Below are positions 1 to 6,476 of a stretch of 20,003 nucleotides of DNA, piece by piece (the stretch's first letter is position 1; each line of letters opens with the position of its first letter). A program made the translations under genes and the position numbers. The notes beneath the pieces are model-generated. The model saw nothing but the letters and a program-made list of their open reading frames with translations, was not told the origin of the DNA and ran no database searches. Source of the stretch: Parvularculaceae bacterium (GTDB lineage: Bacteria; Pseudomonadota; Alphaproteobacteria; Caulobacterales; Parvularculaceae); NCBI GenBank assembly GCA_004213235.1, contig SHAI01000015.1, forward strand, positions 1 through 20,003, in the 5' to 3' direction.

Positions 1-1
1 C

Positions 2-82
2 GCCAACAGCATAATGGCACGTAAAACAGGAAGACAAAAAGCAGATTATGTAAACGCCCCTAAAGAAGCTCTAGAGTTCTAG
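2..82 (+). CDS. Possible 3' end of an unidentified gene (truncated by window edge)
   Basis: An open frame enters from the left edge and ends at TAG 80-82, giving 26 residues rich in Lys, Arg and Ala and ending in Ala-Leu-Glu-Phe. It is too short to assign to a family, and its codon use does not settle whether it is coding. It could be the C-terminus of a gene transcribed toward the aminotransferase pair, or chance. No function is proposed. Confidence 0.25.
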   Translation, partial: ANSIMARKTGRQKADYVNAPKEALEF

Positions 83-397
83 CTGAGCAGGCCGCGGCAC
101 CCCAACCCCGATTTAGCCACACATCCCGTCATCGCCCTTCCGGCGACCATTGTCACTTTCCATCATCGTCCGCACGCAAAGCGACCGATTAGCCGAGCAC
201 AATTTTCGTGCTGATCTGCAAGGAGTTTGCGCAGCCTGAAAATAGGTTCAAGGAATGAACGTTCGCCAAAACACGCAACACCGCAACACCACTCAGAATA
301 CCACGGAAAACACTAACCGGTCCACAAACGGCATATCATCACGGAAGGTTTGACCTGGTTGTGATGCTGCGCGATTGTCGGGCAATAGTTCATTAGA
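83..397. other. Intergenic spacer with no convincing gene
   Basis: About 315 bases upstream of the aminotransferase gene. It holds a 32-codon ORF at 255-353 that is almost entirely Asn, Thr, Gln and Arg and looks non-coding, an 8-base palindrome GAACGTTC near 257-264, a tandem copy of the octamer CGCAACAC nearby, and a weak promoter-like pair at 350-378. I see no tRNA fold, terminator or riboswitch. Confidence 0.5.
350..378 (+). promoter_or_regulatory. Candidate sigma70-type promoter for the aminotransferase pair
   Basis: TTGACC at 350-355 matches the -35 consensus at five of six positions. GATTGT at 373-378 follows after a 17-base spacer and matches only three of six at -10. Transcription would begin near 385, leaving a leader of about 25 bases before the ATG at 410. 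The -10 box is weak, so this is only a candidate. Confidence 0.25.
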
Positions 398-409
398 GTG
401 ATGAGAGCC

Positions 410-1342
410 ATGTCCCATTCCACCCACGCCTACGCCCCCGACCCGCGAAACGACACAATACTGATTGACATCAATGGCGCGTTATTTGCCCGCGAAGAGG
501 CAAAAATATCGGTATTTGACTCAGGCTTTGTCCTGGGCGACGGCGTTTGGGAAGGCCTTCGCGTCTATCCCGGTCCAGATGGGAAGGGAGTGATTGCATT
601 TCGGGAGATGCATTTGCGTAGGCTTTACGATGGGGCAAAAACCCTCGATTTCGACTTACCGCTATCGAAAGATGAACTCACAGCACGCCTTTACCAATGT
701 CTGGACGCAAACAATGCCCATGAGGGCGTTCATATTCGGCTCATGGTGTCGCGGGGCATCAAAGCAACACCCTATCAAGATCCGCGCGCGACGATCAGTC
801 CTCCAACAATTGTGATTATACCCGAGTTTAAAACGCCTTCATCCAATGCGCCGATTTCTCTTTTCACGGTTCACGTGCGCCGTGGCTATCCCGATGTTCA
901 GGACCAGAAACTGAACAGTCACTCCAAACTGAATTGCATTATGGCATGCATTCAGGCCACAAAATCCGGCGCCGATGAAGCCCTTATGCTGGACCCCCAT
1001 GGCTTCGTTGCAACCTGTAATTCCACACATTTCTTTATTATACGCGATGGCGAAGTCTGGACATCCAGCGGCGATTTCTGCCTTGGCGGCATTACGCGGG
1101 CAATGGTCATAAAAGTTGCAAGGGATATTGGCCTTACCGTCCGTGAAAGGAACTTCTCGCTAACAGACGTCTATGGTGCCGATGAAGCCTTCGTGACGGG
1201 CACGTTTGCGGGCTTGACGCCAGTGCAAGATGTCGACGGCCGCAGCATAAACAATGAAATCGGCCCGTTCACCCAGCAATTGCAAGCGGCGTATCAAGAA
1301 CTTGTTGCAGCCGATATCGCTCGCGGACGTGACATATCATGA
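410..1342 (+). CDS. Class IV aminotransferase family PLP enzyme (BCAT/D-amino acid aminotransferase fold)
   Basis: Fold-type IV PLP enzyme of about 310 residues. Visible family features are the N-terminal ISVFDSGFVLGDGVWEGLR block (residues 33-51 from ATG 410), FREMHLRRL (64-72), the candidate Schiff-base lysine region with K167 and K173 in a KLNSHSKLN segment, the phosphate-binding LGGITR (about 225-230) and a GTFAGLTPV block. The residues GFVATCNSTHFF align with the GYISEGAGENLF region of E. coli IlvE, so the glutamate that pairs with the PLP pyridine nitrogen is apparently Thr. The substrate therefore cannot be inferred from BCATs. The stop overlaps the next gene by four bases (ATGA), implying translational coupling. 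The start is uncertain: GTG 398, ATG 401 and ATG 410 are all in frame with no strong ribosome binding site. 'Branched-chain aminotransferase' would be an over-call. Confidence 0.88.
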   Translation: MSHSTHAYAPDPRNDTILIDINGALFAREEAKISVFDSGFVLGDGVWEGLRVYPGPDGKGVIAFREMHLRRLYDGAKTLDFDLPLSKDELTARLYQCLDANNAHEGVHIRLMVSRGIKATPYQDPRATISPPTIVIIPEFKTPSSNAPISLFTVHVRRGYPDVQDQKLNSHSKLNCIMACIQATKSGADEALMLDPHGFVATCNSTHFFIIRDGEVWTSSGDFCLGGITRAMVIKVARDIGLTVRERNFSLTDVYGADEAFVTGTFAGLTPVQDVDGRSINNEIGPFTQQLQAAYQELVAADIARGRDIS

Positions 1343-2076
1343 CGTCGGGTACCATTCATATTTCCATGTGGTCCGGTCCGCGAAACATTTCCACAGCAAT
1401 GATGCGGTCATTTGAAAATCGTCCTGATACCGAAGTGGTAGACGAACCTTTCTATGCGAGATGGCTGACCAGCTCAGGGATTCACCACCCCTACCGCGAT
1501 GAAACGCTTTCAGCTTACCCAACGGGCTTCGACGATGTTGTCAGTTGGGTTAATGCACCAGCATCACCGCCTGCTACAATTCGCTTCCATAAACACATCG
1601 CTTTTCACATAGACAACAACACACCGCTGGACTGGTTATCAGCTCACAGAGGTTTCGCACTTATCCGGGATCCCGCATCAATGGCGGCGTCTTACGCGAG
1701 AAAATTCGAAGACCTCACCCCGATTGTCGAAAGTTATCGCATCGTGCGGCGGGTCGCACATCACTACGCGCACGAAAACCGCGCCTTCCCGATTGTCTCT
1801 TCTGAAGACATCCTGGCTGACCCGGAAAACATTTTAACAAAACTGTGTGAAGCGTTAGGCATTCCGTTTTTACCACAAATGCTTAACTGGCCAGCTGGCC
1901 CCCGCAAGAGCGATGGTCCGTGGGGGCCCCATTGGTATGATGCCGTCAACAAATCCACCGGCTTTACTGCGCCGACAGATGACGCCCCGAGAGCAAAAAT
2001 GCCCGCCCACGCTGCGGCGGCAGCAAAAGCGTGCCAGCAAGACTATGACTTTCTCCGGGCACAAAGGTTACGCTAG
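1339..2076 (+). CDS. P-loop sulfotransferase-like protein
   Basis: A 245-residue protein with an N-terminal beta strand followed by WSGPRNIST (residues 11-19), which resembles the 5'-phosphosulfate-binding loop of PAPS-dependent sulfotransferases, then an acidic DEPFYARW segment. A later FALIRDPASMAASYA stretch corresponds to the 3'-phosphate-binding RDP..S motif of sulfotransferases. It starts inside the stop of the class IV aminotransferase gene (ATGA overlap at 1339-1342), so the two are made together. From memory, plant 'branched-chain amino acid aminotransferase-like' proteins combine these same two domain types in one chain, which would support a functional link. Neither sulfonation activity nor an acceptor can be read from the sequence; it could also be a kinase-like or inactive nucleotide-binding member. 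Confidence 0.78.
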   Translation: MTSGTIHISMWSGPRNISTAMMRSFENRPDTEVVDEPFYARWLTSSGIHHPYRDETLSAYPTGFDDVVSWVNAPASPPATIRFHKHIAFHIDNNTPLDWLSAHRGFALIRDPASMAASYARKFEDLTPIVESYRIVRRVAHHYAHENRAFPIVSSEDILADPENILTKLCEALGIPFLPQMLNWPAGPRKSDGPWGPHWYDAVNKSTGFTAPTDDAPRAKMPAHAAAAAKACQQDYDFLRAQRLR

Positions 2077-2130
2077 CGATTCCCGTGCGCCGCTACTGAA
2101 AAATCATAAAACTGGCAAACCACAAATAGC

Positions 2131-2733
2131 CTAACCCGGCTGCGCGTCACCATATATTGAATTCTTCGGTGCCTGAAACAGTTTCATCACCATCGGCTCG
2201 AAAGCCTCCAGCGGCATTGACTCATAATTTGGGTCAAACGCCGTTTGATCATACTTCTCGCAAAATTCCGCCGTGTATTCGAAATGCGGATGGTCCCGCA
2301 ATCCATCCCGCATATTGCGGTCCATCCCTAAATGGTGGAAGAAATAGTACCCTTGGAAAATACCATGCTTGGCGACCATCCAATGGTTTTGTTCGGATAC
2401 GAATGGTTGCAGAATTGACGCAGCAATGTCCGGGTGGTTATACGCCCCGAGCATATCTCCAATATCGTGCAAAAGTGCGCACACGACATATTCTTCATCC
2501 CGGCCATCACGGTGCGCGCGGGTCGCTGTTTGCAGACTATGGGTAAGACGGTCAACCGGAAATCCACCGCTATCACCGGCTAAAAGCTTTAAATGATCAA
2601 GAATGCGTTTGCCGCCTTGCGCCGCGAAGGGAATATATTCGCCCGCAATAATCGCCCAATCTTCCGCCGTGCCTTCGGTCATCGCGGTAAATTTGGCCCT
2701 TTGGGTATCTTTTACCTCGCCACTATCTGGCAT
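2131..2733 (-). CDS. HD-domain protein resembling PhnZ/MIOX mixed-valent diiron oxygenases
   Basis: A 200-residue HD-superfamily protein. Candidate metal ligands are H65 (THS), H89-D90 (LLHDIGD), H100 (YNHPD), H123 (KHG) and D162 (EKYDQ), an H...HD...H...H...D pattern. The H65-to-H89 spacing of 24 equals that recalled for PhnZ (H34 to H58). The tail YDQTAFDPNY plus a PLEAFEPMV segment also resembles the PhnZ/TmpB group of phosphonate oxygenases rather than phosphohydrolases. Those enzymes oxidise C-H bonds using an Fe(II)/Fe(III) pair; the substrate here is unknown and no phosphonate genes lie nearby. A good GGGAG ribosome binding site precedes ATG 2733. It lies 111 bases downstream of pdhC on the same strand and is convergent with the sulfotransferase-like gene. 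A generic HD hydrolase remains the alternative. Confidence 0.75.
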   Translation of the reverse strand: MPDSGEVKDTQRAKFTAMTEGTAEDWAIIAGEYIPFAAQGGKRILDHLKLLAGDSGGFPVDRLTHSLQTATRAHRDGRDEEYVVCALLHDIGDMLGAYNHPDIAASILQPFVSEQNHWMVAKHGIFQGYYFFHHLGMDRNMRDGLRDHPHFEYTAEFCEKYDQTAFDPNYESMPLEAFEPMVMKLFQAPKNSIYGDAQPG

Positions 2734-2746
2734 TTCACACTCCCGT

Positions 2747-2787
2747 CCTTCGGTTCAACCAAGCCAGTCAAATCCACTGCCCGAAGG
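2747..2787. repeat. Inverted repeat between pdhC and the HD-domain gene
   Basis: CCTTCGG at 2747-2753 and CCGAAGG at 2781-2787 are perfect complements separated by 27 bases. The pair lies just upstream of the HD gene ribosome binding site and downstream of pdhC. It has no T-tract, so a factor-independent terminator is unlikely. It could be an operator, an RNA stem or chance. Confidence 0.25.
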
Positions 2788-2844
2788 TTTATTGCCAGAA
2801 GGATACAGGTTCCAAGATCAACCACAAGTATCTGAGGGCCGCCT

Positions 2845-4164
2845 TTAGAGCAACATCGCCGCTGGCTCTTCGCAAAACTGTTTGAACGCCGCCAGAAACT
2901 GAGCGCCGACAGCGCCGTCGACAACCCGGTGATCACAGGTCAATGTGACCGTCATCATGGTACGGATTACCATTTCACCATTCCTGACGACAACGCGCTC
3001 CTCCCCGGCACCAACGGACATGATCGCGCCATGAGGCTGGTTCACGATGGAGGCGAAACTCGTAATCCCAAACATGCCGAGATTGGAAACGGAAAATGTC
3101 CCACCCTGATATTCTTCCGGCTTCAGCTTCCGATTGCGCGCGCGCCCAGCCATATCTTTGATTTCAGCGGAGATCTGTTTCAGACCTTTTTCTTCCGCCT
3201 TCCATACAATCGGCGTGATCAAACCACCATCAATAGCGACGGCAACCCCTATATCGGCATGCTTATGGAGCAGGATTGCTTCGTCCGTATAGGTTGCATT
3301 GGCCTCTGGAACCGCTTTGAGCGCCATTGCATTTGCTTTAATGATAAAATCATTCACGGAAAGCTTGAACGCGCCCTCGCCATCCTTCGGCGATGTTGCA
3401 TTTATCGCTGCCCGGGTTGCGAGAAGCTTGTTCAGTTCGATGTCTACATTAAGCGGGAAATGGGGTACTTCCTGGTTGAAGCTTTGAGACAAACGCTTGG
3501 CGATCACCTTGCGCATTCCGTCCACCTTGACGGCATTGTAGCTCTCGGGCGGATAGAGGCGCGCGTCAACCGACGCAGGGGCGGGAACAAATTCAACCGC
3601 CGGCGCCTCGGCTTTACCGGTTCCCTCTTTCAGTGCCTTTTCAACATCCCGCTTAACGACACGCCCATGCGGACCGGTGCCCGTCACAAGTTGCAGATTG
3701 AGACCTTCGTTTTTGGCGATACGTTTTGCCAGAGGCGAGGCAAAAATACGACCGCTTTTGGCCGGCGTTGGCGCAGCACCATTCACCTTTGCAGGAGCAC
3801 TTGCCGAAGCAGACGCATTACCATTCGCAGCAGGCGTGGCGGGCGGTGCAGCTTCAACCGCTGGCGCAGATGCGGAAGTATCGCCACTCAACGCCCCCAA
3901 ATCGATGTCGCCAGCACTCTCACCATCATCCAGCAATACGGCGATCAGCGCATTGACTTTGACATTTTCCGTACCCGCATCGATGAGAATCTTGCCAACT
4001 TTCCCCTCGTCGACGGCCTCAACTTCCATCGTCGCCTTATCGGTTTCAATCTCTGCAATGACATCTCCGGACGACACAACATCGCCCTCTTTGACATTCC
4101 ATTTAGCGAGCGTGCCTTCTTCCATTGTCGGCGAAAGGGCGGGCATGAGAATCGGGGTGGGCAT
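2845..4164 (-). CDS. pdhC: Pyruvate dehydrogenase complex E2, dihydrolipoamide acetyltransferase
   Basis: A 439-residue E2 core subunit that transfers the acetyl group from lipoyl-lysine to CoA. Order of parts: one lipoyl domain (1-80) with the lipoyl-lysine K43 in ETDKATMEVE; an Ala/Pro-rich linker (about 92-136); a peripheral subunit-binding domain (about 138-178, starting RIFASPLAKRIA); a second linker; and the catalytic domain (about 205-439) with DHRVVDG at 411-417, carrying the active-site H412. The length is normal for alphaproteobacteria. A purine-rich AGAGGAAGAG precedes ATG 4164. It lies 162 bases after pdhB on the same strand, presumably in one operon. No lipoamide dehydrogenase gene follows, so E3 must be encoded elsewhere. 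The DHRVVDG motif and genomic pairing with E1-beta argue for pyruvate rather than 2-oxoglutarate, though specificity is not proven by sequence. Confidence 0.95.
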   Translation of the reverse strand: MPTPILMPALSPTMEEGTLAKWNVKEGDVVSSGDVIAEIETDKATMEVEAVDEGKVGKILIDAGTENVKVNALIAVLLDDGESAGDIDLGALSGDTSASAPAVEAAPPATPAANGNASASASAPAKVNGAAPTPAKSGRIFASPLAKRIAKNEGLNLQLVTGTGPHGRVVKRDVEKALKEGTGKAEAPAVEFVPAPASVDARLYPPESYNAVKVDGMRKVIAKRLSQSFNQEVPHFPLNVDIELNKLLATRAAINATSPKDGEGAFKLSVNDFIIKANAMALKAVPEANATYTDEAILLHKHADIGVAVAIDGGLITPIVWKAEEKGLKQISAEIKDMAGRARNRKLKPEEYQGGTFSVSNLGMFGITSFASIVNQPHGAIMSVGAGEERVVVRNGEMVIRTMMTVTLTCDHRVVDGAVGAQFLAAFKQFCEEPAAMLL

Positions 4165-4258
4165 TTATGCTCTTCCTCTGAAAACTTAGAAGACGTAACT
4201 TCTCTTATATTGTCGCGCCAACAATAAGCGCACCATCTGCAAACGTACTAATCCAGGC

Positions 4259-4274
4259 GCGCCAAACATGGCGC
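4259..4274 (-). repeat. Small stem-loop in the pdhB-pdhC spacer
   Basis: GCGCC (4259-4263) and GGCGC (4270-4274) form a 5-bp GC stem with a 6-base loop. The octamer CGCGCCAA of this arm also occurs near 4213-4221. No T-run follows in the direction of transcription, so I read it as a possible mRNA stability or processing element rather than a terminator. Confidence 0.2.
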
Positions 4275-4326
4275 TATTGGCAGGAACGTTTTCGCTGAAA
4301 GACAAAAACAGGCCTTTCGCATCGAT

Positions 4327-5712
4327 TTAATCCTTGTAGAGGACACCATTTACCGCCTGCACAATATCCGCTGCGTTCGGCAAACTCAAAGCCTCCAGAT
4401 TGGCCGCATATGGTAATGGCACATCCTTCTGACAGACCCGGGCAGGCGGCGCATCGAGATAGTCAAAACCGTGCTGAACAACCTGCCAGGCGATTTCCGC
4501 ACCAACACCGAATGGCCCCCATGATTCTTCAACGGTGACGAGACGGTTTGTTTTCTTCAGGCTCTCAACAATGGTGGCAACATCCAGGGGACGCAGTGTC
4601 CTGATATCAACGACTTCAGCCGACACCCCTTCATTTGCCAATTGTTCCGCCGCGTCCAGGGAGAATTTCACCCCGCGCGAGTAAGAGACTATGGTGACAT
4701 CTGTCCCTTCGCGAACGACCTTTGCCTTGCCAATGGGTAGCACCCAATCGTCAACCGCCGGCACGTCCATAACGTCGCCATAAAGCAGTTCATGCTCGAG
4801 AAACACGACAGGGTTTGGATCTCTGATCGCCGCTTTCAACAGGCCTTTGGCATCCGCTGCAGAATACGGCGCGATAACAATCAGGCCGGGCACATGACCA
4901 TACCACGGCGCATAATCCTGGGAGTGTTGCGCGGCGACCCGGCTGGCGGCCGCGTTCGGGCCACGGAATACAATCGGGCTCGCCATCTGACCACCGGACA
5001 TATAGCGGGTTTTGGCTGCGGAATTGATGATGTGGTCAATCGCCTGCATCGCGAAGTTCCAGGTCATGAATTCAACGACAGGTTTCAGCCCCGAAAAAGC
5101 TGCACCAACGCCCAGTCCAGCAAAACCATATTCCGTGATTGGCGTATCGATGACGCGTTTGTCGCCAAATTCCTCCAGCAACCCGCGCGAAACTTTATAT
5201 GCCCCCTGATATTCAGCCACTTCCTCGCCCATGAGGAAGACATCCCCATCACGGCGCATTTCTTCGGCCATCGCGTCGCGCAAAGCGTCGCGAACAGTGG
5301 TCTGAACCATCGTCACATCAGCAGGTAACTCTGGATCATCCGCCGCATTCGGCAGGAGTGATGGGCCGGTGTCAGAAGACGATACATCTGCCCCGCTGAC
5401 TTCACCGGCATCGGGCGCAGGTGCAGATGCACCATTTAGCTGGGACAGGTCCACGTCACCGGCGCTTTCACCATCGTCCAGAAGCACCGCGATCGGCACA
5501 TTGACTTTCACGTTCTCTGTGCCGGCGGCAACCAGGATTTTGCCGACAACACCCTCGTCGACGGCTTCAACCTCCATGGTCGCTTTGTCGGTTTCAATCT
5601 CAGCGATGACGTCGCCGGAAGAAACCTTATCGCCCTCCTGCACATTCCATTTCGCGAGTGTGCCCTCTTCCATCGTAGGAGACAGGGCGGGCATCAGAAC
5701 CGGCGTCGGCAT
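4327..5712 (-). CDS. pdhB: Pyruvate dehydrogenase E1 component beta subunit with N-terminal lipoyl domain
   Basis: A 461-residue E1-beta. Residues 1-80 form a lipoyl domain with lipoyl-lysine K43 (ETDKATMEVE), then an acidic/Ser linker to about 120, then the transketolase-type pyrimidine-binding and C-terminal domains (landmarks MGEEVAEYQGAYKVSRG, DTPITEYGFAGLGVG, FRGPN, VTVEES and VPLPYA). It pairs with E1-alpha in the ThDP-dependent decarboxylation of pyruvate. Carrying a lipoyl domain on E1-beta is an alphaproteobacterial trait. ATG 5712 is chosen over the in-frame ATG 5784 because the lipoyl domain begins exactly there and AAGGGA lies just upstream. About 81 of the first 92 residues match the lipoyl domain of the adjacent E2. 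The expected upstream pdhA is absent, and an inverted repeat lies 22 bases before the start. Confidence 0.95.
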   Translation of the reverse strand: MPTPVLMPALSPTMEEGTLAKWNVQEGDKVSSGDVIAEIETDKATMEVEAVDEGVVGKILVAAGTENVKVNVPIAVLLDDGESAGDVDLSQLNGASAPAPDAGEVSGADVSSSDTGPSLLPNAADDPELPADVTMVQTTVRDALRDAMAEEMRRDGDVFLMGEEVAEYQGAYKVSRGLLEEFGDKRVIDTPITEYGFAGLGVGAAFSGLKPVVEFMTWNFAMQAIDHIINSAAKTRYMSGGQMASPIVFRGPNAAASRVAAQHSQDYAPWYGHVPGLIVIAPYSAADAKGLLKAAIRDPNPVVFLEHELLYGDVMDVPAVDDWVLPIGKAKVVREGTDVTIVSYSRGVKFSLDAAEQLANEGVSAEVVDIRTLRPLDVATIVESLKKTNRLVTVEESWGPFGVGAEIAWQVVQHGFDYLDAPPARVCQKDVPLPYAANLEALSLPNAADIVQAVNGVLYKD

Positions 5713-6026
5713 AGCAATCCCTTGGGAATTAACGCCTCCAAAATTGGAGGCAGTTTCTGAATTTTCGGCTACACACGACACCAACGCCGCTCTCGCGACG
5801 CGGATATCGGCAAACCGAACTTATGCGTTCTAACCGGATTATGAGATGGCGCAAAGCCTTCACGCAAAATCGACGACGTTTCTTCGCCGAGAATTCTATA
5901 TTTGGTCAAAATGTCGCTAGGTGACTCACATATCACCCGAACGGAGCAGCTCTTTACCCAAACCCAGCAGCTCTGCGTCCAGATTTCCGGCAATATCCCC
6001 GCCACGTTTTGAGGGATAGCCCAATA
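5713..6026. other. Gene-poor spacer upstream of pdhB, where pdhA would be expected
   Basis: About 314 bases between the DUF1330 stop and the pdhB start. No reading frame here resembles E1-alpha. The only fragment with natural-looking composition is a minus-strand TTG-initiated 32-codon frame at 5926-6024 with no ribosome binding site and an unrecognised product. The spacer probably holds the pdhB promoter, but I could not pick convincing -35/-10 boxes. Confidence 0.5.
5734..5751. promoter_or_regulatory. Perfect inverted repeat, candidate operator, upstream of pdhB
   Basis: GCCTCCAA and TTGGAGGC are perfect 8-base arms separated by AA, ending 21 bases before the pdhB ATG. Such short-spaced dyads suit a dimeric repressor or activator; an RNA hairpin would need a larger loop and lose part of the stem. 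The position overlaps the likely 5' leader of pdhB, so repression of the pdh operon is a reasonable guess. The binding protein is unknown. Confidence 0.35.
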
Positions 6027-6476
6027 TTAATCCGCGAAATTACCGCCGACATCTTTAGGGGAAAGCCGAATGAGGCGGGAGGTTTCCACCGCCGCCTGAC
6101 GATGGACCACTGCAGTTTGATAATCCGGATCTTTCACCATCTCACCAAACGCGGCAGCGTTCGGGTATTGCGCAATAAAGACCCGATCCCAGGCTTCATC
6201 TTCCGGACCAATCACCACAAGTTTGGGCGACCATAACATGGCGATCTCACCGCCAACGCGGCTGAAAATCGGGGCGCTCTTCTGGCCGTAAAGCGCGTAG
6301 GCTTCTGCACCGGTCAGATTACCACCTTCCGCGCTGTGACCGCTCGGATAGGCCGCAACAGCGCGAAACCTGAGCATATTCAACATATGGATCGGCCCGT
6401 CATCGGGCAAACTCATCATGCCTTTAAATTGGTCGCGCGTCGGATCTACGTATTTTTGCACTATCGGCTCCATCAT
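6027..6476 (-). CDS. DUF1330-like small protein (dimeric alpha-beta barrel fold)
   Basis: A 149-residue protein with the features I associate with DUF1330/ferredoxin-like alpha-beta barrel proteins: a strand with HMLNMLRFR (30-38), a Tyr-rich helix region, and EAWDRVFIAQYPNAAAFGEMVKDPDYQTAVVHRQAA-like spacing (94-129) near the C-terminal half. No transmembrane segment or signal peptide is visible. Its ATG overlaps the TGA of the SDR gene (ATGA at 6473-6476), so translation of the two is coupled and they likely share a pathway. Family members are mostly of unknown function; I propose none beyond a possible role with the SDR. Confidence 0.72.
   Translation of the reverse strand: MMEPIVQKYVDPTRDQFKGMMSLPDDGPIHMLNMLRFRAVAAYPSGHSAEGGNLTGAEAYALYGQKSAPIFSRVGGEIAMLWSPKLVVIGPEDEAWDRVFIAQYPNAAAFGEMVKDPDYQTAVVHRQAAVETSRLIRLSPKDVGGNFAD

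Noticed and set aside
255..353. 32-codon plus-strand ORF with AAGGA ahead of its ATG
   Set aside because: The product is almost only Asn, Thr, Gln, Arg and Ser with no recognisable fold, and the purine run overlaps the ATG, too close to serve as a ribosome binding site.
3677..4189. 170-codon plus-strand frame opposite the E2 lipoyl domain; a matching one lies at 5369-5833 opposite pdhB
   Set aside because: Both are antisense images of the lipoyl domains; their similarity to each other only reflects the real genes' similarity.
2929..4227. 432-codon plus-strand open frame opposite pdhC
   Set aside because: It is the antisense shadow of pdhC. The product is rich in His, Arg and Cys with no domain, while the minus strand encodes an unmistakable E2.
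5769..6005. 78-codon minus-strand frame that could be a remnant of pdhA
   Set aside because: The sequence is rich in Trp, Cys and Ser with no similarity to the thiamine-binding or C-terminal regions of E1-alpha.
5926..6024. TTG-initiated 32-codon minus-strand frame with natural-looking composition
   Set aside because: No ribosome binding site, a stop directly upstream in frame and no recognisable family; kept only as a note in the spacer entry.
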